Assembly: GCA_900239685.1 (NCBI GenBank)
Contig: OENT01000482.1
Location: forward strand, 44,929 to 108,928
Length of the DNA stretch: 64,000 nt
Direction of reading: 5' to 3'
DNA from: Rotaria macrura
Taxonomy: Eukaryota; Rotifera; Eurotatoria; Philodinida; Philodinidae
Part shown: in pieces, positions 12,166 to 24,901 of the stretch
Numbering within the stretch: the first letter of the stretch is position 1
How the letters are laid out: each line of letters opens with the position of its first letter
Program-made: the position numbers and the translations under genes
The notes under the pieces: model-generated
Told to the model about the DNA's origin: nothing
What the model saw: only the letters and a program-made list of their open reading frames with translations
Database searches by the model: none

Positions 12166-15055
12166 GACTGCTTAAAACAACAAGGAATAGTGGCCAGACA
12201 TTACTACTAAACTACAACTAAATAGAAAAGAAATACTTTCAAATTAATGATTATTCTTTCAATTCTAAGATATCAGAAAAGAATGCTTTGACCGATGGCC
12301 GTTTACCATCTACCTATCAGTCAATCGGCTTTCTCGAGTTGCATACGATCCAATTGATGCAGAGAGAAAGAGAGAGAAATAAAAATACTGACATAAAGAG
12401 GTCGCTAAAAAGTTAAATAGTTTGTTCTTATTTGTTCTTTTCATCTCTAATCATTTTTTTACTAACATAATAATATATATATGTGGGCTATTATATGCGA
12501 TGCGAAAAAAAAACAATTGAGAAAATTCTCATACTCATGCTTGAATCAATATGAACGACGCATTAGGAATAATACTTTATTCATCAACTAGTTATAGATG
12601 AATTTGTTTTTTCGTTATTCGACATTTATAATACGACTTGTCTTTCTACAGATGAATGAGTAATTGTTTGCAAAAGAAAAAATGTTTTATTCAAATCAGT
12701 TGTAGTGATTGGCGAATAATATATATGAAAGTTTGCATTGATCCATCCTAGCAATGAACTATTCTAGTATTAGAAATTCATACTGACCTTGTATTATGGA
12801 TAACTTTCAGAGAATACTGATGCATATTAAGATCTTGTAACTATTGAAAACATTAAAAATGGTATCTAACATTCATCAAATCGATCTAGAAATATTTTTC
12901 TATCTGAATTTTAATCCATGTGTTTGTCTAAACAGGCGATAATTCTACAAAATCACATTACAATCGATCTTATTTCACATTTTGCTTATGCATCATCATA
13001 AATTTGGACGAAAAAAAAAACGACATTCATTTAGAAATTTCAATGAAACAAAGGTGATAATAGATAAACTAATATGAAAAACTTGTCGTACATATTCGTT
13101 ATCAATAAGCTAGACTTAGTATGACCAAGAAGAATTCTATCTTTTCATTTGAAATCAACATTGATGTATCTGCATATAAAGAGTGATGTACACAAGTCTC
13201 GAAGAATATCCACGTCATCTTTTTCATAGAAAAGGATTGTCGAAAATTTAAGCACAAATGATCAGATATTAACAGAATTTTATTCATTCGTTTTGATTTA
13301 TTTCAAATCCATCGCTGTTGTATAGAAATGATTTAGTTTGAGTATCTTGACTAAAACTCTTGATAGTAATGCCTTTCTTATCTTGATTTTTGATTAAGGA
13401 AATCTTATAAAATTACAAAAGAAATTTTTACGCCTAAAAAATCTCGTCGCTTTGTTTTTATTTTTATACATGTTAATCAATATGTTCTAAATACCATGAT
13501 AAATACTTGCATACCAGACTAGACGAAAGGAAAGTTTTCTTGGGACTATCAAGGATAAACCCGAGAGTATAGGATTGAGTTAACGAATTGAAATTATGAT
13601 TGTTCTATGGAATAAACTCTATCGTATAATAATGTTTGAAACGAATTCTATTTGATTTACGTATCAAGTTTCGACATTTGAAAAACTAATTTAAATCAGC
13701 AGATCGTTTCAATAGAGAAACATAGTGAGTGATTACAGGAAAATTTTGAAATTACATAAATTATCAAAGTCAATAGGCTTTTGAATAGCCGAAGAAAATT
13801 TCAAACAATTCTGTTAAAATACACTCATAGAATTCGATACAAACACAAACGTAGCACTAGATCTTGTGATTTGCCAAGAAAATAAGTAAATGAAATTTTC
13901 ATTGATAAGTTTATAGAAAAGTAAATCTTGACAGACATAGTTAGTTGATGATGAATATCTCACATCTTTCGTTGTTCTCATCCTATGAAAGAACTTTGTC
14001 GTGTAAATTCTAGTTGGTAAATAGTTCGATTGAAAAATTTTTATATTAGAATTGAAGAAAATCACAAAATCTTAGCGTTTCTCAAGCTACTTAGTTTCGT
14101 GAGACTTGTCTCAATGAATACGTTTCATATCAACGGTCAAAAATCAGTTTTTGTTTTCTCGATATTCCTAACAATGATCACAATATTCATAGATGTCGAA
14201 TACGTGAACTTCATTGTACATATCAAACGTTGATCATACAATAAAATTATAATGCAATCAATTTCGATTTTCAAATTCAACAAAGTTGCTAGCTTTTATT
14301 TTAGTCATTTCTAAATCAACATTACAAAAATCGAAACATAGACTGTTTCTACAAGAATTATTGATTCTTTTTCTGTTTTGTAAGTCAGAGTGAAAAGTAA
14401 CAGACCAACGACAAATTGTGATATAAGACGATTAAGTTGAATATTAAATGTTAAAAATATTCTATTTCTTTATACAGAAAGATTTTCATCTATACACATG
14501 AATTCTTTCCAACAATCAAACATAACATATATGATCGTATGATATTTAATTTCCGTTGTAGTTTTGCGCGTATATGAAATTCAACTTTCTAAAAAGAAAA
14601 TCTATAACTCATCATAGTAATATTTCAATCGAATTTGACTGATACTAGTTCAACGTTGAAAACGAACTGTTTTTCAATATTGATTACGAAATATAGTTGA
14701 CTATCATGTTTTGCTATTAAATAAATATTTACTCGTTCTCATGATTGCCGTTGAATAAAGCTCTTATTGTTTGTTTAATGTGAAAAACAAAAATGTCAAC
14801 GACCATTAATCGTATACAAATTTTTGCTTGATTATTCTTTCGTTGATGTAACAACTGTCTATCGATAAAATAACGACGAGAGACAATAGTCTACTACATT
14901 TATGTTGCAAGTCTTTGTTCTCTATCTTTCTTGATTGTTCCATTTGATCTATAATCCTACTTGAACAAGCACGTGCAAAATAACATCTCGAATATTGATG
15001 TCTTGTATATAAACCATTTGCTTGGATATTTTGTTTTTTTTTGTTATGAAATGAA
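12166..15055. other. Divergent spacer upstream of CBP
   Basis: About 2.9 kb of AT-rich sequence between the CBP start and the start of the plus-strand secreted protein. It should contain both promoters. I found only short ORFs without splice-compatible neighbours or recognisable motifs, a GA run near 12361-12375, and no RNA gene. Confidence 0.5.
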
Positions 15056-16467
15056 ATGAAGTGCGATTCTTTGGCAAAATTTTCCTCGATTTTCTACATA
15101 TTTCTACTTATATTAATATCAAGAATGAATGCATGCGATGTTATGGGCTCACGTGCATGCGGTGAACGGCCAGACAAAGATCTTCGAGAGTCAGATCCAC
15201 TTAAATATTGTGTTGCTTCACGTGTTTATTTTGAATGTGTTCATAAAAAATATCGTGGTTGTGAAAACAAAGAAAAATATGAAGTTGCAATGGAATCAAT
15301 GTTGAAAGGTAAGAATGTTATTTTATAATTGAGTCGTACACAAGAAAACTAGTAGTATTCAGATGTAGAAAGTTTGTTCATTGTATATATTTGTGTAAAA
15401 ATTTCTTAGGTCAGTCAAACAAAAATCAATGAGTTCTCGAAGAATAGTATGTTTCAAATACGTACGTTCTATATATCTATGTAGTCAATTGTTTCGAGTA
15501 AATTATAGTTGGTAAATAATGTAGTTTCTAATGTGTGTGTGTTAGCAAGACATATATATATATTTATCATCGTGTGTCGTACAGTCGAGCTATTTACGTA
15601 TTCACATCTAAAAATTAAAAACTTTGCGTGATTATATAGAAGAAAGTAATTTCCTTCCACATGAAATATTTCTTTGTTCTTCAAGGCATTTGAAACAATT
15701 AAATTTATTTTAAGAAACACGTGAACATGTTTTAACTATTGAAATGATGAGAAAACGATTTTCGAATATCGATTTGATTCTGAATAAGCTCGACGATGTT
15801 TTATTCTATTTTGTTTTTACTCTTTAAATAATATATATGTTTAAACATGGCATTTTCTCGATTCTCTTTATGAATTTCAGGTATTCGAAAACGTGTCGAT
15901 GATCTACTCCGTTTTTGTAGTGATAAAATCGAAGACTATACATTTAATATCGTATGGGAATCTGAAAAGAAACCTGAAATGAGTGATTCGGTTCGTAGTG
16001 GTGGTGGTGGTGGTGGTGGTGGTGGTGGTTCTCTATCTAGTGCATCAATAAAAAATGATGTTATTAGTTCACAATCTGTACAAACAATTCTATCCAATGA
16101 TGGATGTGAAATAAAAGCTATCAATAGTTTATGTCAACCATTAGCGATTACTGTTAAATTTAATCCATCGTGGAACAATATTAATAAACGTAGTTGGTGT
16201 CAACAAGCAACAATTTATTTTCGTTGTTTAAAATCTCGTCTTGATAAATGTTCTCAACAAGATGTACAAAATCAATTTCAACAACTTGAACGTTATCTTT
16301 TCTCACAAATAAATATCAATTGTCCAGGCGGTGTTGACGGATGTACACGTCATTCAACAGATGCACGCTGTAAAATAGGTTTGAATCAAATGAATTCGAG
16401 TTCATCGACATTTCGACTAGCTTATTTTCTTGTTCAATCGGTATTACAAATACTACTATTGTTGTAA
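15056..16467 (+). CDS. Secreted Cys-rich, probably GPI-anchored protein
   Basis: Two exons, 15056-15308 and 15881-16467, joined in phase 1 through a 572-bp intron, give 279 aa. I chose the third of three closely spaced ATGs because the two upstream ones run into stops within three codons. The protein has an N-terminal hydrophobic stretch (~12-24, IFYIFLLILIS) ending near a Cys, typical of a signal peptide, and a C-terminal hydrophobic tail (LAYFLVQSVLQILLLL) with no charged residues after it, as in GPI-attachment signals. Between them are about 15 cysteines, many in aromatic/basic contexts (YCVASRVYFECVH, SWCQQATIYFRCLK). A run of ten Gly interrupts the middle. I do not recognise the family; the two similar Cys blocks suggest a duplicated disulfide module. 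The gene converges on RFC5, 136 bp away. An AATAAA lies about 15 bp after the stop. Confidence 0.8.
16000..16029 (+). repeat. (GGT)10 coding microsatellite, poly-Gly
   Basis: Ten consecutive GGT codons encode ten glycines in the second exon of the Cys-rich protein gene. The uniform codon points to recent slippage expansion. It probably forms a flexible linker between two Cys-containing halves. Confidence 0.95.
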
Positions 16468-16603
16468 ATGAAAATGAAAATAAAAATCGAACAATATGTT
16501 TCTTTTTCGTTTTTGTTTTTCATCATTTTATTTATATAAAGAACTATCTGACATGAACATTGTTTGTTGTTTTCTATTTTAACAAAATAAGAAATAATTG
16601 TAT

Positions 16604-18814
16604 CTATGAACTTTCGACTTGACGTGCCTTTTGAAAAGCAGATATCATTGCACTGAGTTGTAATTTTTCTGTAGCACCATTTGCTATACGATATCTATGA
16701 AATTTATGAATATGATAATGAAATATAAAATAATAATTGATCATACTCTATATCAGCCATTTTGATCAGTAGATGAATACGAATTTCACGAGGAAAATCA
16801 ACTAGAAAAAAATAAAAATTTTGAATATGTTTCAATTTATTTTCATATTACTTTTATGAATATATCGATGAAGTTCAGTAAGTATATCTGCTAATGCATA
16901 ACCTTTAGCCGTCTTCAATGTCGATAATCCTTTAAGATTTGAACAAAGAAATGTTAATTTATCAATCTATTGTCTATTTACTTTGTGAAGCAACTGTAAA
17001 ATTTTCATTCAATAACACGTTTATAATTGTTTTAACATCATCTTTCGATGGATGACCAACACATTCATATACTGAAGTTTCTGTCACTAAAACTGATGCC
17101 ATATGAGTACTCTAGAAGGTTTATAAAACAAAATAATAATATCAAAATACATATGAATATTTCAAACACTCTAAACTATGCTTAGAGAAAAATTCTATTT
17201 CTCATTCATGTTATCAAAGATTTAAAATTTTCTAATCTTAACCCTCAGGAAATATCTAAATTATGTACGCTAAATATGGAACATTCTCATTCAATTCATT
17301 GTTTAGTTTCTTTCTGAACTAGATTCTCTGTTCTACGCTTTAAATTAATGTTTATTCAAAGTTACTAGACCTCATTTGATAATCATTACATAAAAATACA
17401 ACGAGTATGACATAAAAGTACATGTTTATTTTTCATTCGAACTTCTATGTCAAGTACTACAAAGACGGATATTAATATCGTACTGTAAAATGCAAATAAA
17501 ATGTTCTCATCATGATCTATTCTTCTAGATTAAAATGTGAAAAATAACATGAAAGCTGTTGCTAATCACAGGAAATGACCTGATTTTATCTTTTAAAAAG
17601 ATGATCGATTGCTTCATTTTACTTTTTATCTTCCAGATATGTAACAAAGAAAGAAACAAAATAAACCATACGGGCGAACGTTATATGAATATAGAATGTT
17701 CAGGTCGTATATCCAATAATATCTTTTATTGTCGTTTAAACTCATCCCTTGGTATGTTTAGAAATAATACCTGAAGTATATTCAATGCACGTCGCATATC
17801 ACCATTAGCTAATTGAAGAATTGCTTTTTTACCCTCAGGTTCGATTTGTACACTTAATAATAACATGAAACATTGAATTTTTTCTTTTTCTTACGAAATA
17901 TTTTCGTAATTACTTTTCGTGATCAATAACATATTGTAGTCGAGGCATCATTTGTTCATTTGATAATGGACCAAATCGAAAACGTGTACAACGTGATTGT
18001 ACGGCAGGAATTATTTTCGATAAATAATTACAAATAAAACAGAAACGAGCTGTAGCCGTATATTGTTCAATAACTATTCATGAGAAAATTCAAACAAATA
18101 AATATCATAATATATAAACAAACATCATAGAAATCTACTTCGACGAAGAGCATTTTGGGCATCATTTGTCATTGCATCAGCTTCATCAAGAATAATCAAT
18201 TTAACACCTTTTCTAAGAACGATACATTTTCAATCCTACATAATATATATATATATATATACATATAGCATCATACTTGTGAAGTGTTTGCGTACTAACA
18301 AATGTTTGTATTTCATCACGTACTATGCCAATACCTCGATCATCCGATGCATTCAACTAAAATCACCAATATATGTATATAGTAAAAGAATGTAGTCGTT
18401 TGTATTTTGCAAAGGAAATCGTTAAAGTTTACTTCAAGTACACAACCACGCATTTCTGCAGGTGTATACATCTGTTTAGCCAATGCCAAAATCGTACTTG
18501 TTTTTCCTGAAGACAAATACAGTACAATAGCATGACATAAGTTTACATACAAGAGCAATGTACCTGTGCCTGCTGGTCCATAAAACAGTAAATGTGGTAC
18601 TTCACCGAGTGACATATAACGTTTGACTGTAACAGAACAAAATCCATCCATGTAGAGACAAATGAAGAATTTTTACTTGTGTCAATAATATCTTTATGCG
18701 AAACAAGTTCATCGAGAGTTGATGGACGATATTTTTCAATCCTAAATGATGAACTATGCATTAGTTTATTGTTCTGTTATTCATTAGAATTTACGAACCA
18801 TGGAAGATTTGCCA
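16604..18814 (-). CDS. RFC5: Replication factor C subunit 5
   Basis: Small subunit of the RFC clamp loader, an AAA+ ATPase that loads PCNA at primer-template junctions in the nucleus. Twelve exons: 18814-18798, 18741-18677, 18626-18564, 18506-18433, 18356-18277, 18212-18139, 18073-17914, 17852-17771, 17111-16982, 16929-16852, 16801-16747, 16694-16604; 969 nt, 322 aa, close to human RFC5 (340 aa). Motifs: RFC box II-like IEKYRPSTLDEL near the start, Walker A GPAGTGKT (44-51), LNASDDRG, Walker B LDEAD (~108-112), FICNYLSKIIPAVQSRC with the SRC motif (151-153), and GDMRRALNILQ (sensor 2 region). FICNYLSKI fits RFC5 rather than RFC2 or RFC4. Exons are mostly 60-160 nt with introns near 50 bp; one intron (17770-17112) is longer. 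It is the last gene of a tandem cluster with TEX264 and HBS1. Confidence 0.94.
18243..18261. repeat. (TA)n microsatellite in RFC5 intron
   Basis: A short alternating TA run in the intron between RFC5 exons 5 and 6, clear of the splice sites. Confidence 0.85.
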
Positions 18815-18929
18815 TCGTTTTTCTTTTATTTACACTGTTGACAGGCCAAAAAAAAAAAAAACTTAATCTATATAAATTTTCTATCTAAAATCAAGATAAG
18901 TATCTATTTTCGTTTGTTATAGTTTTGTT
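18815..18929 (-). promoter_or_regulatory. TEX264-RFC5 intercistronic spacer
   Basis: Only 115 bp separate the TEX264 stop from the RFC5 ATG on the same strand. On the minus strand the spacer holds a run of about 13 T followed by GGCCTGTCAACAG, a good 3' splice-site-like signal 18-19 bp before the RFC5 ATG. No upstream 5' splice site for it is evident in the spacer, so a trans-splice acceptor is a reasonable reading. I saw no canonical AATAAA here. Confidence 0.45.
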
Positions 18930-19644
18930 CTAAGATGATTCCGAAATTAGCTCAGGTACATTATACGTTTCATGACTACTCAATGGAACAAAATAATGAA
19001 TTAATGTTGGTTCGTATATTTCAATGAAAGGATGTGCATTTAATTTGTTTGTCTAAAATCAAATTTAAATAGATTAGTAATCTATGATTGTAAAACGTTC
19101 ACACAAATAAATTGTATACCTGAATGAAATTTGATAAACGTGAAGGTACTCGCATACTAGCGATAGAAACTGTAAAAACACTATTGAATGGAAATGTTGT
19201 ATAAACTGATTGCACTGATTTTGGAAGTTTGAAAACTTTATATTCATCAGCTTTCATTTTTTCAATGATTTTTTCGTCTTTTGTTTCATCGACAATAACA
19301 CCAACAATAAAACGTCGTTGTTCAACTGGTGTCTAGTGTAGAAATAGAATCTATCGGTTGATTATTTTCTGTATTTTCCAACTTACAACATCTGGATTAT
19401 CATAATAGATTCCAATGGTTGAATGGGATGGTGAATAATTAAGAATATCTCGAAATATATCTGCTGATTGTGAATAATCACCCTGTTGAAATTTGTAAAC
19501 AATGGTTAGAAATTCAAAGGATGGCTGAATGATTTGTATTTTAATCGATGTAAAAAGACCTGATACTCTTAATAACCAAATAATAGTTAAGATGAGCGAT
19601 AGAAATGTTAAACCGATAGCTAAAATAATAACCGTGGTCGACAT
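18930..19644 (-). CDS. TEX264: TEX264-like ER membrane protein (short form)
   Basis: Three exons, 19644-19387, 19332-19120 and 19052-18930, all phase 0; 594 nt, 197 aa. An N-terminal transmembrane segment (~5-27, hydrophobic Leu/Ile-rich) is followed by a GyrI-like domain: VYKFQQGDYSQSADIF, SIGIYYDNP-type motif (STIGIYYDNPDV), TTFPFNSVFTVSIASMRV and HPFIEIYEPTLIHYFVPL. These blocks match TEX264 in order and spacing. Human TEX264 (313 aa) is an ER-phagy receptor whose LC3-interacting motif is in a long acidic C-terminal tail; this protein ends within about 12 residues of the conserved NVPE block and has no such tail. An ATG with a canonical polypyrimidine-CAG directly in front of it supports the start. 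It sits between HBS1 and RFC5 on the same strand. Confidence 0.88.
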
Positions 19645-19753
19645 CTGCAATAGGAAGGAGAAAAAACTGAATAATGATAACAAAAAACAAAAACAGGCAA
19701 AAACAAAAACAAAAACGAAATTTATTTTAAAGATTCTTTTTCTCTCAAAATTT
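19645..19753 (-). promoter_or_regulatory. HBS1-TEX264 intercistronic spacer with poly(A) signal and 3' splice signal
   Basis: The 109-bp gap between the HBS1 stop and the TEX264 ATG carries, in transcript order, an AATAAA (19721-19726, plus-strand TTTATT), a T-rich tract, and a strong polypyrimidine stretch ending CCTATTGCAG immediately before the ATG. This order is what coupled cleavage and spliced-leader trans-splicing looks like in animal operons. SL trans-splicing is reported for bdelloid rotifers; its use here is inferred from sequence layout only. Confidence 0.55.
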
Positions 19754-22700
19754 TTAACCTATAATTTTCGTTATGATTCCTGCTGCCATTGTTAAACCAT
19801 CCTTTCTTAACATAAAACGTCCTAGTTCTTTAACATCGGAATATATTTCACAGCATATTGGTCGTTGAAGTGCAATTTGAATAACACCACTAGAATTTTT
19901 TGTTAGTAAACGTGGATTACGTCGTTTAAGTTCACCTGTGGCGCGATCTAATTCTTCGAGTAATCTCGTAATTTTGCCTTGTTCTTGTATGGCTTTAAAA
20001 TGAAATACAATCGGCGTGCCAGGTATGATGGGCTCTGTTATATTAAATATAATGATGCGTGCTTCAATAGTTGTTGTGCACGGTATCGGATATTCTGGAT
20101 CACAAACGACATTGCCAACAAATAAATGTGCTGGATCAACACCTTGAATATTTAGTGTAACATTGGCACCAGCGAATGCTGATGAAACATTGGCACCTTC
20201 GATTTGAATCGATTTTATTGTTACTTGATCATTCGATGGTCTCAATAGAATACGTTCATTCACTTCAACACCACCACACTCGATACGACCAGCTATCGAT
20301 AGAGTACCAGCACCGATACCAGTCGCACGAAATACATCTGCTATACATAAACGAAACGGTTTAGATGTAGGTCGTTCCGGTGGTTTAAGACGATCAATTA
20401 AATCAATTAATGTTGCACCATGAATGATGCCATTTGTGATTGTATTTGAAGAATTATTGTCTTTTCGATACCAAGATAATGGTGGATCAATAGGCGCTAT
20501 TAAATTTTCACCTGTCCAACCGCTTACTGGTACGTATGTAACGTCAGAGTCTTTGTAACCTGATGATTTAAGAAAACTAGAAAGTCTTTTAACGATTTCT
20601 TCGAATCGTTCTTGTGACCATTCTATAGTGTCCATTTTATTAACAGCACATATTAGTTGAGATACACCAAGGGATCGTATGAGAAGAGCATGTTCACGTG
20701 TTTGACCACCATATTCAAAACCAGTTTCAAATTCACCACGACGACTATCAACAACAAGTATAGCAACATCGGCTTGTGCTGCTCCATTGATCATGTTTGG
20801 TATAAAGTCTACAACAATGGAAGGAATATGAGCTTGTCAACGAAAATAAAGTTGTTTTTCTTTATAAATTATAAACTTTGAAATTTATCCATAACTATGA
20901 AATAAAAACTATTTTAATATCGATCTACTGGAGTGTATTAATTCAACAACATTTTTCTAATTATAGTATTGAATAGAATAGAATTTATTCGATGATTTAT
21001 ATAATAAGCTTTGGCTCATATTGATTTAATATTTGAGTGAAGTAGTCGTTCTCGTTTAGTTAATGAAAAATTCTTCTAAACATGATCGACAGTCAATAAT
21101 AGAGCAATCGGTTCTGTTAAAAAAGTAACTAATAGATTGAAAAACATTCTCTCATAAGATTTAACAAGTTCGTCAAATGAAGAAATGTGCACCGTTTACT
21201 TTTTAGTTAATACGCACAATCACTATTCTCATTTCTTTGCTAATTATTCAATTTATTGTATTAATGACCGAAAAAAACCTAAAATGAATAGAATACTATA
21301 TAATCATAGTAGTGAAATTTTCATTATTAGAAAAAAAAATTCTATGATGAATATGCGTTGATAAACTTGTAAAATAGTACGTAATCCTACAACGATGAAA
21401 GAATACATCTTATTCTTGATCTTTCTCATTGCATCATTTCGATATACTGAATTGAATGTATATTGCGTCAATTACAAGCTACATATAACGAAGATTCGCA
21501 TTGAACTATTTTGTCTTGAATAACATGCACAAATGATTGCGTTACATGAGAGGTAGCTGTCGTCTTTTTGTTTTGTAATTGAATCTGAAATATCGTCAGT
21601 TCTAGAATAACCTTGAGATCAATCTGCCGTAGTATTTTTTCACTGATCAATCATGTTATATTATGTTGAATGTTTTTCGGTACATTGTCACTACAATTGT
21701 GATGAATTACTATCTATGATAGTCTTAACAAGGGGACCGATAAAAACTGTAGATCAGGCTGACCTACTTTTGTTTTATTTAGTGTGATAGTCACAATTCA
21801 TTTTTAGGGAGATAACAAGTTACTGTTGTTGACATTAGATAGAATTTAATATTACAAGTTAGCTGAAAGCACATCGTCTCTATTCTTCGTTTCTTCATAT
21901 AAATGATTCGTATGTAAAACATAAGAAAATCTGAGTTGTTCTCTTCGAATCGTTATATTCAAAAAGAAATCCGATACGACAATGTCATGTATTAAACCTT
22001 GTAGTCGATTTAAAAATATCACCTGTAATGTCAGAACTGTTCCTTAGTTATGTCTTCGACATTTCTGATGGATGATAGCATACTAGATAAATTATTGAAA
22101 TTTGCTAAGAAATATACTTTCAATTTTACTAGTACCAATATTATATTTTTGAGTAACTAACAAACCGAACGGTACAAGTTATATGTATAGATGTATATGC
22201 ATACATGTTTGGTACAGTTATCTATCTCAATGACTTCTATAAAAAGAACTACTTCATGTGTATCTAGAATAGATTTGTCGAATCTGTACAGAAATGTAGG
22301 ATATATCAGTAGAATTACCTTTGTGTCCGGGTGCGTCGACTAGATTAACAATTTTCGTTTTCGTTTTAAATTGTGCTTGAGCTATGTCCATCGTGACGCC
22401 ACGTTGCCGTTCTTCTTCAGATTCATCCAAAACAAAAGCAAATGAAAAACTGTCTTTTCCTAATCGAGCAGCTTCAGTTTTATTCTTATGCATAGTACGA
22501 TCATCAACAACTTTTAATTTAACTAGAACATGTCCCATTAACGTAGATTTGCCTGCATCAACATGACCAACAACAACTAAACTTAATAAATCACGTCCTT
22601 CAAGACGTTCATGATAATCTCGTAGTGTATTAGCACGATCGGCAGCTATTGGACGGCGTTTAAGAGTGGAAGTTACTGATGATGTCGTATTTTCGTTTCG

Positions 22701-23314
22701 ACGTGATACAGCAACCGGTGAAACACCTTGCCGTGGTGTAGCACTCGGAGAATCAGTTGTGGATCTCGATTGTTTTTGTGGTGAAATACTTCGATCTATT
22801 CTCTCGCTTATTATCAATGTAGCTACACGAGCAGGAATCGTTTCAAAATCGGGTTGTCGACTAGGTTTCTCTAAACGAGTAGAAAACTATTCAACGTTTC
22901 GAAGAGAAATTGAAAAAACAAACGATATATATTACTTTCAATGTTGGGTCTCCTTGTATCCTCTTCTGTTTCCATATCGAATTGAGTATCGACATCGTCT
23001 CGTGATGGAAGACGTCCTCGCGTTTGTCGTGGTTCATCTGGTATAACTGTTGATTCTTCTTCATCTACTTTGTTGACAATTTTTGAATCTTTATTTTTTT
23101 TATTCTTTCTATCTTTTTTTTTCTCTTTGGACGCTACGAATGCAAATAATGAATGTTCTTGTCGTTTTGAACCATCAGTCATAAATTCGTCGTGACTAGT
23201 TGGAGAGAAAGGATATTCATAGTGATCATCAACTGAACGTGCCGATAGTCCTTGATATTCTTCGTCTATTGTTTGAGCATTTCTTTCCAAACCACGAATA
23301 TCAGAATGACGCAT
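19754..23314 (-). CDS. HBS1L: HBS1-like translational GTPase
   Basis: Partner of Pelota in rescue of stalled ribosomes (no-go and non-stop decay), cytoplasmic. Three exons: 23314-22936, 22870-22319, 20808-19754; 1986 nt, 661 aa (human HBS1L 684 aa). The start MRHSDIRGL...ARSVDDHYEY resembles the HBS1 N-terminal domain (RHRNVRGY...QSVEDDY). A Lys- and Ser-rich linker follows. The G domain has G1 GHVDAGKST (~228-236), DESEEERQRGVTMD (switch I), G3 DAPGHKDF, G4 NKMD (~367-370), then two EF-Tu-like beta-barrel domains ending GLTMAAGIITKI. The SEEERQRG form and the N-terminal domain favour HBS1 over eRF3, which would have a different N terminus. A 1510-bp intron splits the G3 motif between DAPGHK and DF. 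First gene of the HBS1-TEX264-RFC5 cluster. Confidence 0.94.
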
Positions 23315-24901
23315 TATACGTCACTACGACAAAATGTAAAAGTTTTCTTCACAAATGCTATATTTTAGTAATAACAAAAATCGAAGAAACAAAAGGGTTA
23401 TAGTACAACAAACAGCTGATTGGTTCGTTATTGGCTGGTATTTCCATTGTTGGAATTTGTCAACTAGCCAACATGATGTAATAGTCATGACACGAGAGAA
23501 AAAGTAAGATAGAGGGCACTAGAAACTTATCGTGATCTGCATAGCCGACGATAATTATATGGTCATGAAAATTATTTAGTTTAATGAGATTTTTCTAGTT
23601 GATACTCCGACTTTATTTAGACATCATTACTTGTTGACTTCAGCAGATATATTTAATTTATTCCTGTAATATTTCATTTTGTTTGATCGTCGTAATACAT
23701 ATTAAGATTGGATTAATGGAAAAAGTATATATTAATTAAGTAAGACTGAGTGATATCCTATTACGGCCATAGAATTCGCATGAGAATTTAAAATAGATGA
23801 ATCTTGTATTCAACAAGTCCAATTTCTATGTCACTTTAGACATGAGGAAAAATAACAAAAGTTCGCATAGAACTAGGTCAAATATTTTGATTCAGAATCA
23901 TTGAAAACGTTGATAAAACAGAATGTTGTCAGTCATCAGTGAAAACCAATCAAGATAAGATTAGAATACATTTGATGTAAAGAAAACATGTCTTTGATAG
24001 TGAATTTGATCGACGAAATAAGAGAAACAGCACTATGATGTAAAAAAAACGATACCCAAGAATAGTATTGAACTTGAACAACGTTAAACTATTTTCAAAA
24101 AAAGTCGGATTATCTATATGCAATCAAAGCACATAACAGCATTCAAATTTCTAATAATTGGATCAAAATAACAGTTTATACATTCGGACTATTTCTTACT
24201 GTTCGAAATTTCACTGAATTTTCTACAGAACTTTAACTTATTCATACAAGTACAAAAGATGAAAATGATAATCTCTTGAATGTGTTGTATAAGAGAAATC
24301 CAAATATAACTCATTCTTCGAGTTACGACACGACTCAATTGACATGAGAGAATGTTTTATGCTTGTATACCCCATCCGTACATGTCGTTTTACTCTCACT
24401 AGTAGAATGATTTCAAATTACTTGAACATGTCTTTGACATTGTCTCGTTGAACTAACGAACAGTCATGTCTGATTTGATGCGTTCATATTACTAAAGTGA
24501 TCACAAACAAAAACAAATGCACAATCTATGTGGAAATGGTTAATATCGTAAGTATATCAATGCTTTCAAAGTAAATTTAATTAAATTTAGCATTACGACG
24601 AAGAATCAATGGGAAGAATTTTTGGATCGAAGGATTGTTTTTACTTAATTTTTTAATTGAATAATCAATCGACGAATTGACTTTTTTTTTAGATCGGTCT
24701 CTAACAAATAAACAAGTATCTATAGGCTTTATAATATATTCTCTTGCAATAGTTTTAATTGGAAATATAAGAATCAATTAACAGAAAAACAAAAGTCAAC
24801 AAAACCTAAAATTTTTTACTTCATAATAATTATCACAGTTACACGGATGTAGATACACACAAACATTTCAGTTTGTTTACTGTGCCAAACTATTTTCAAT
24901 C
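23315..24901. other. Spacer upstream of the HBS1 cluster
   Basis: About 1.6 kb of AT-rich sequence between the HBS1 start and the 3' end of the DUF1647-like gene. It should hold the promoter of the HBS1 cluster. No convincing gene, RNA or repeat is visible. Confidence 0.5.

Noticed and set aside
22666..23046. 126-codon plus-strand ORF
   Set aside because: Antisense to HBS1 exons 1-2, which have clear homology on the minus strand.
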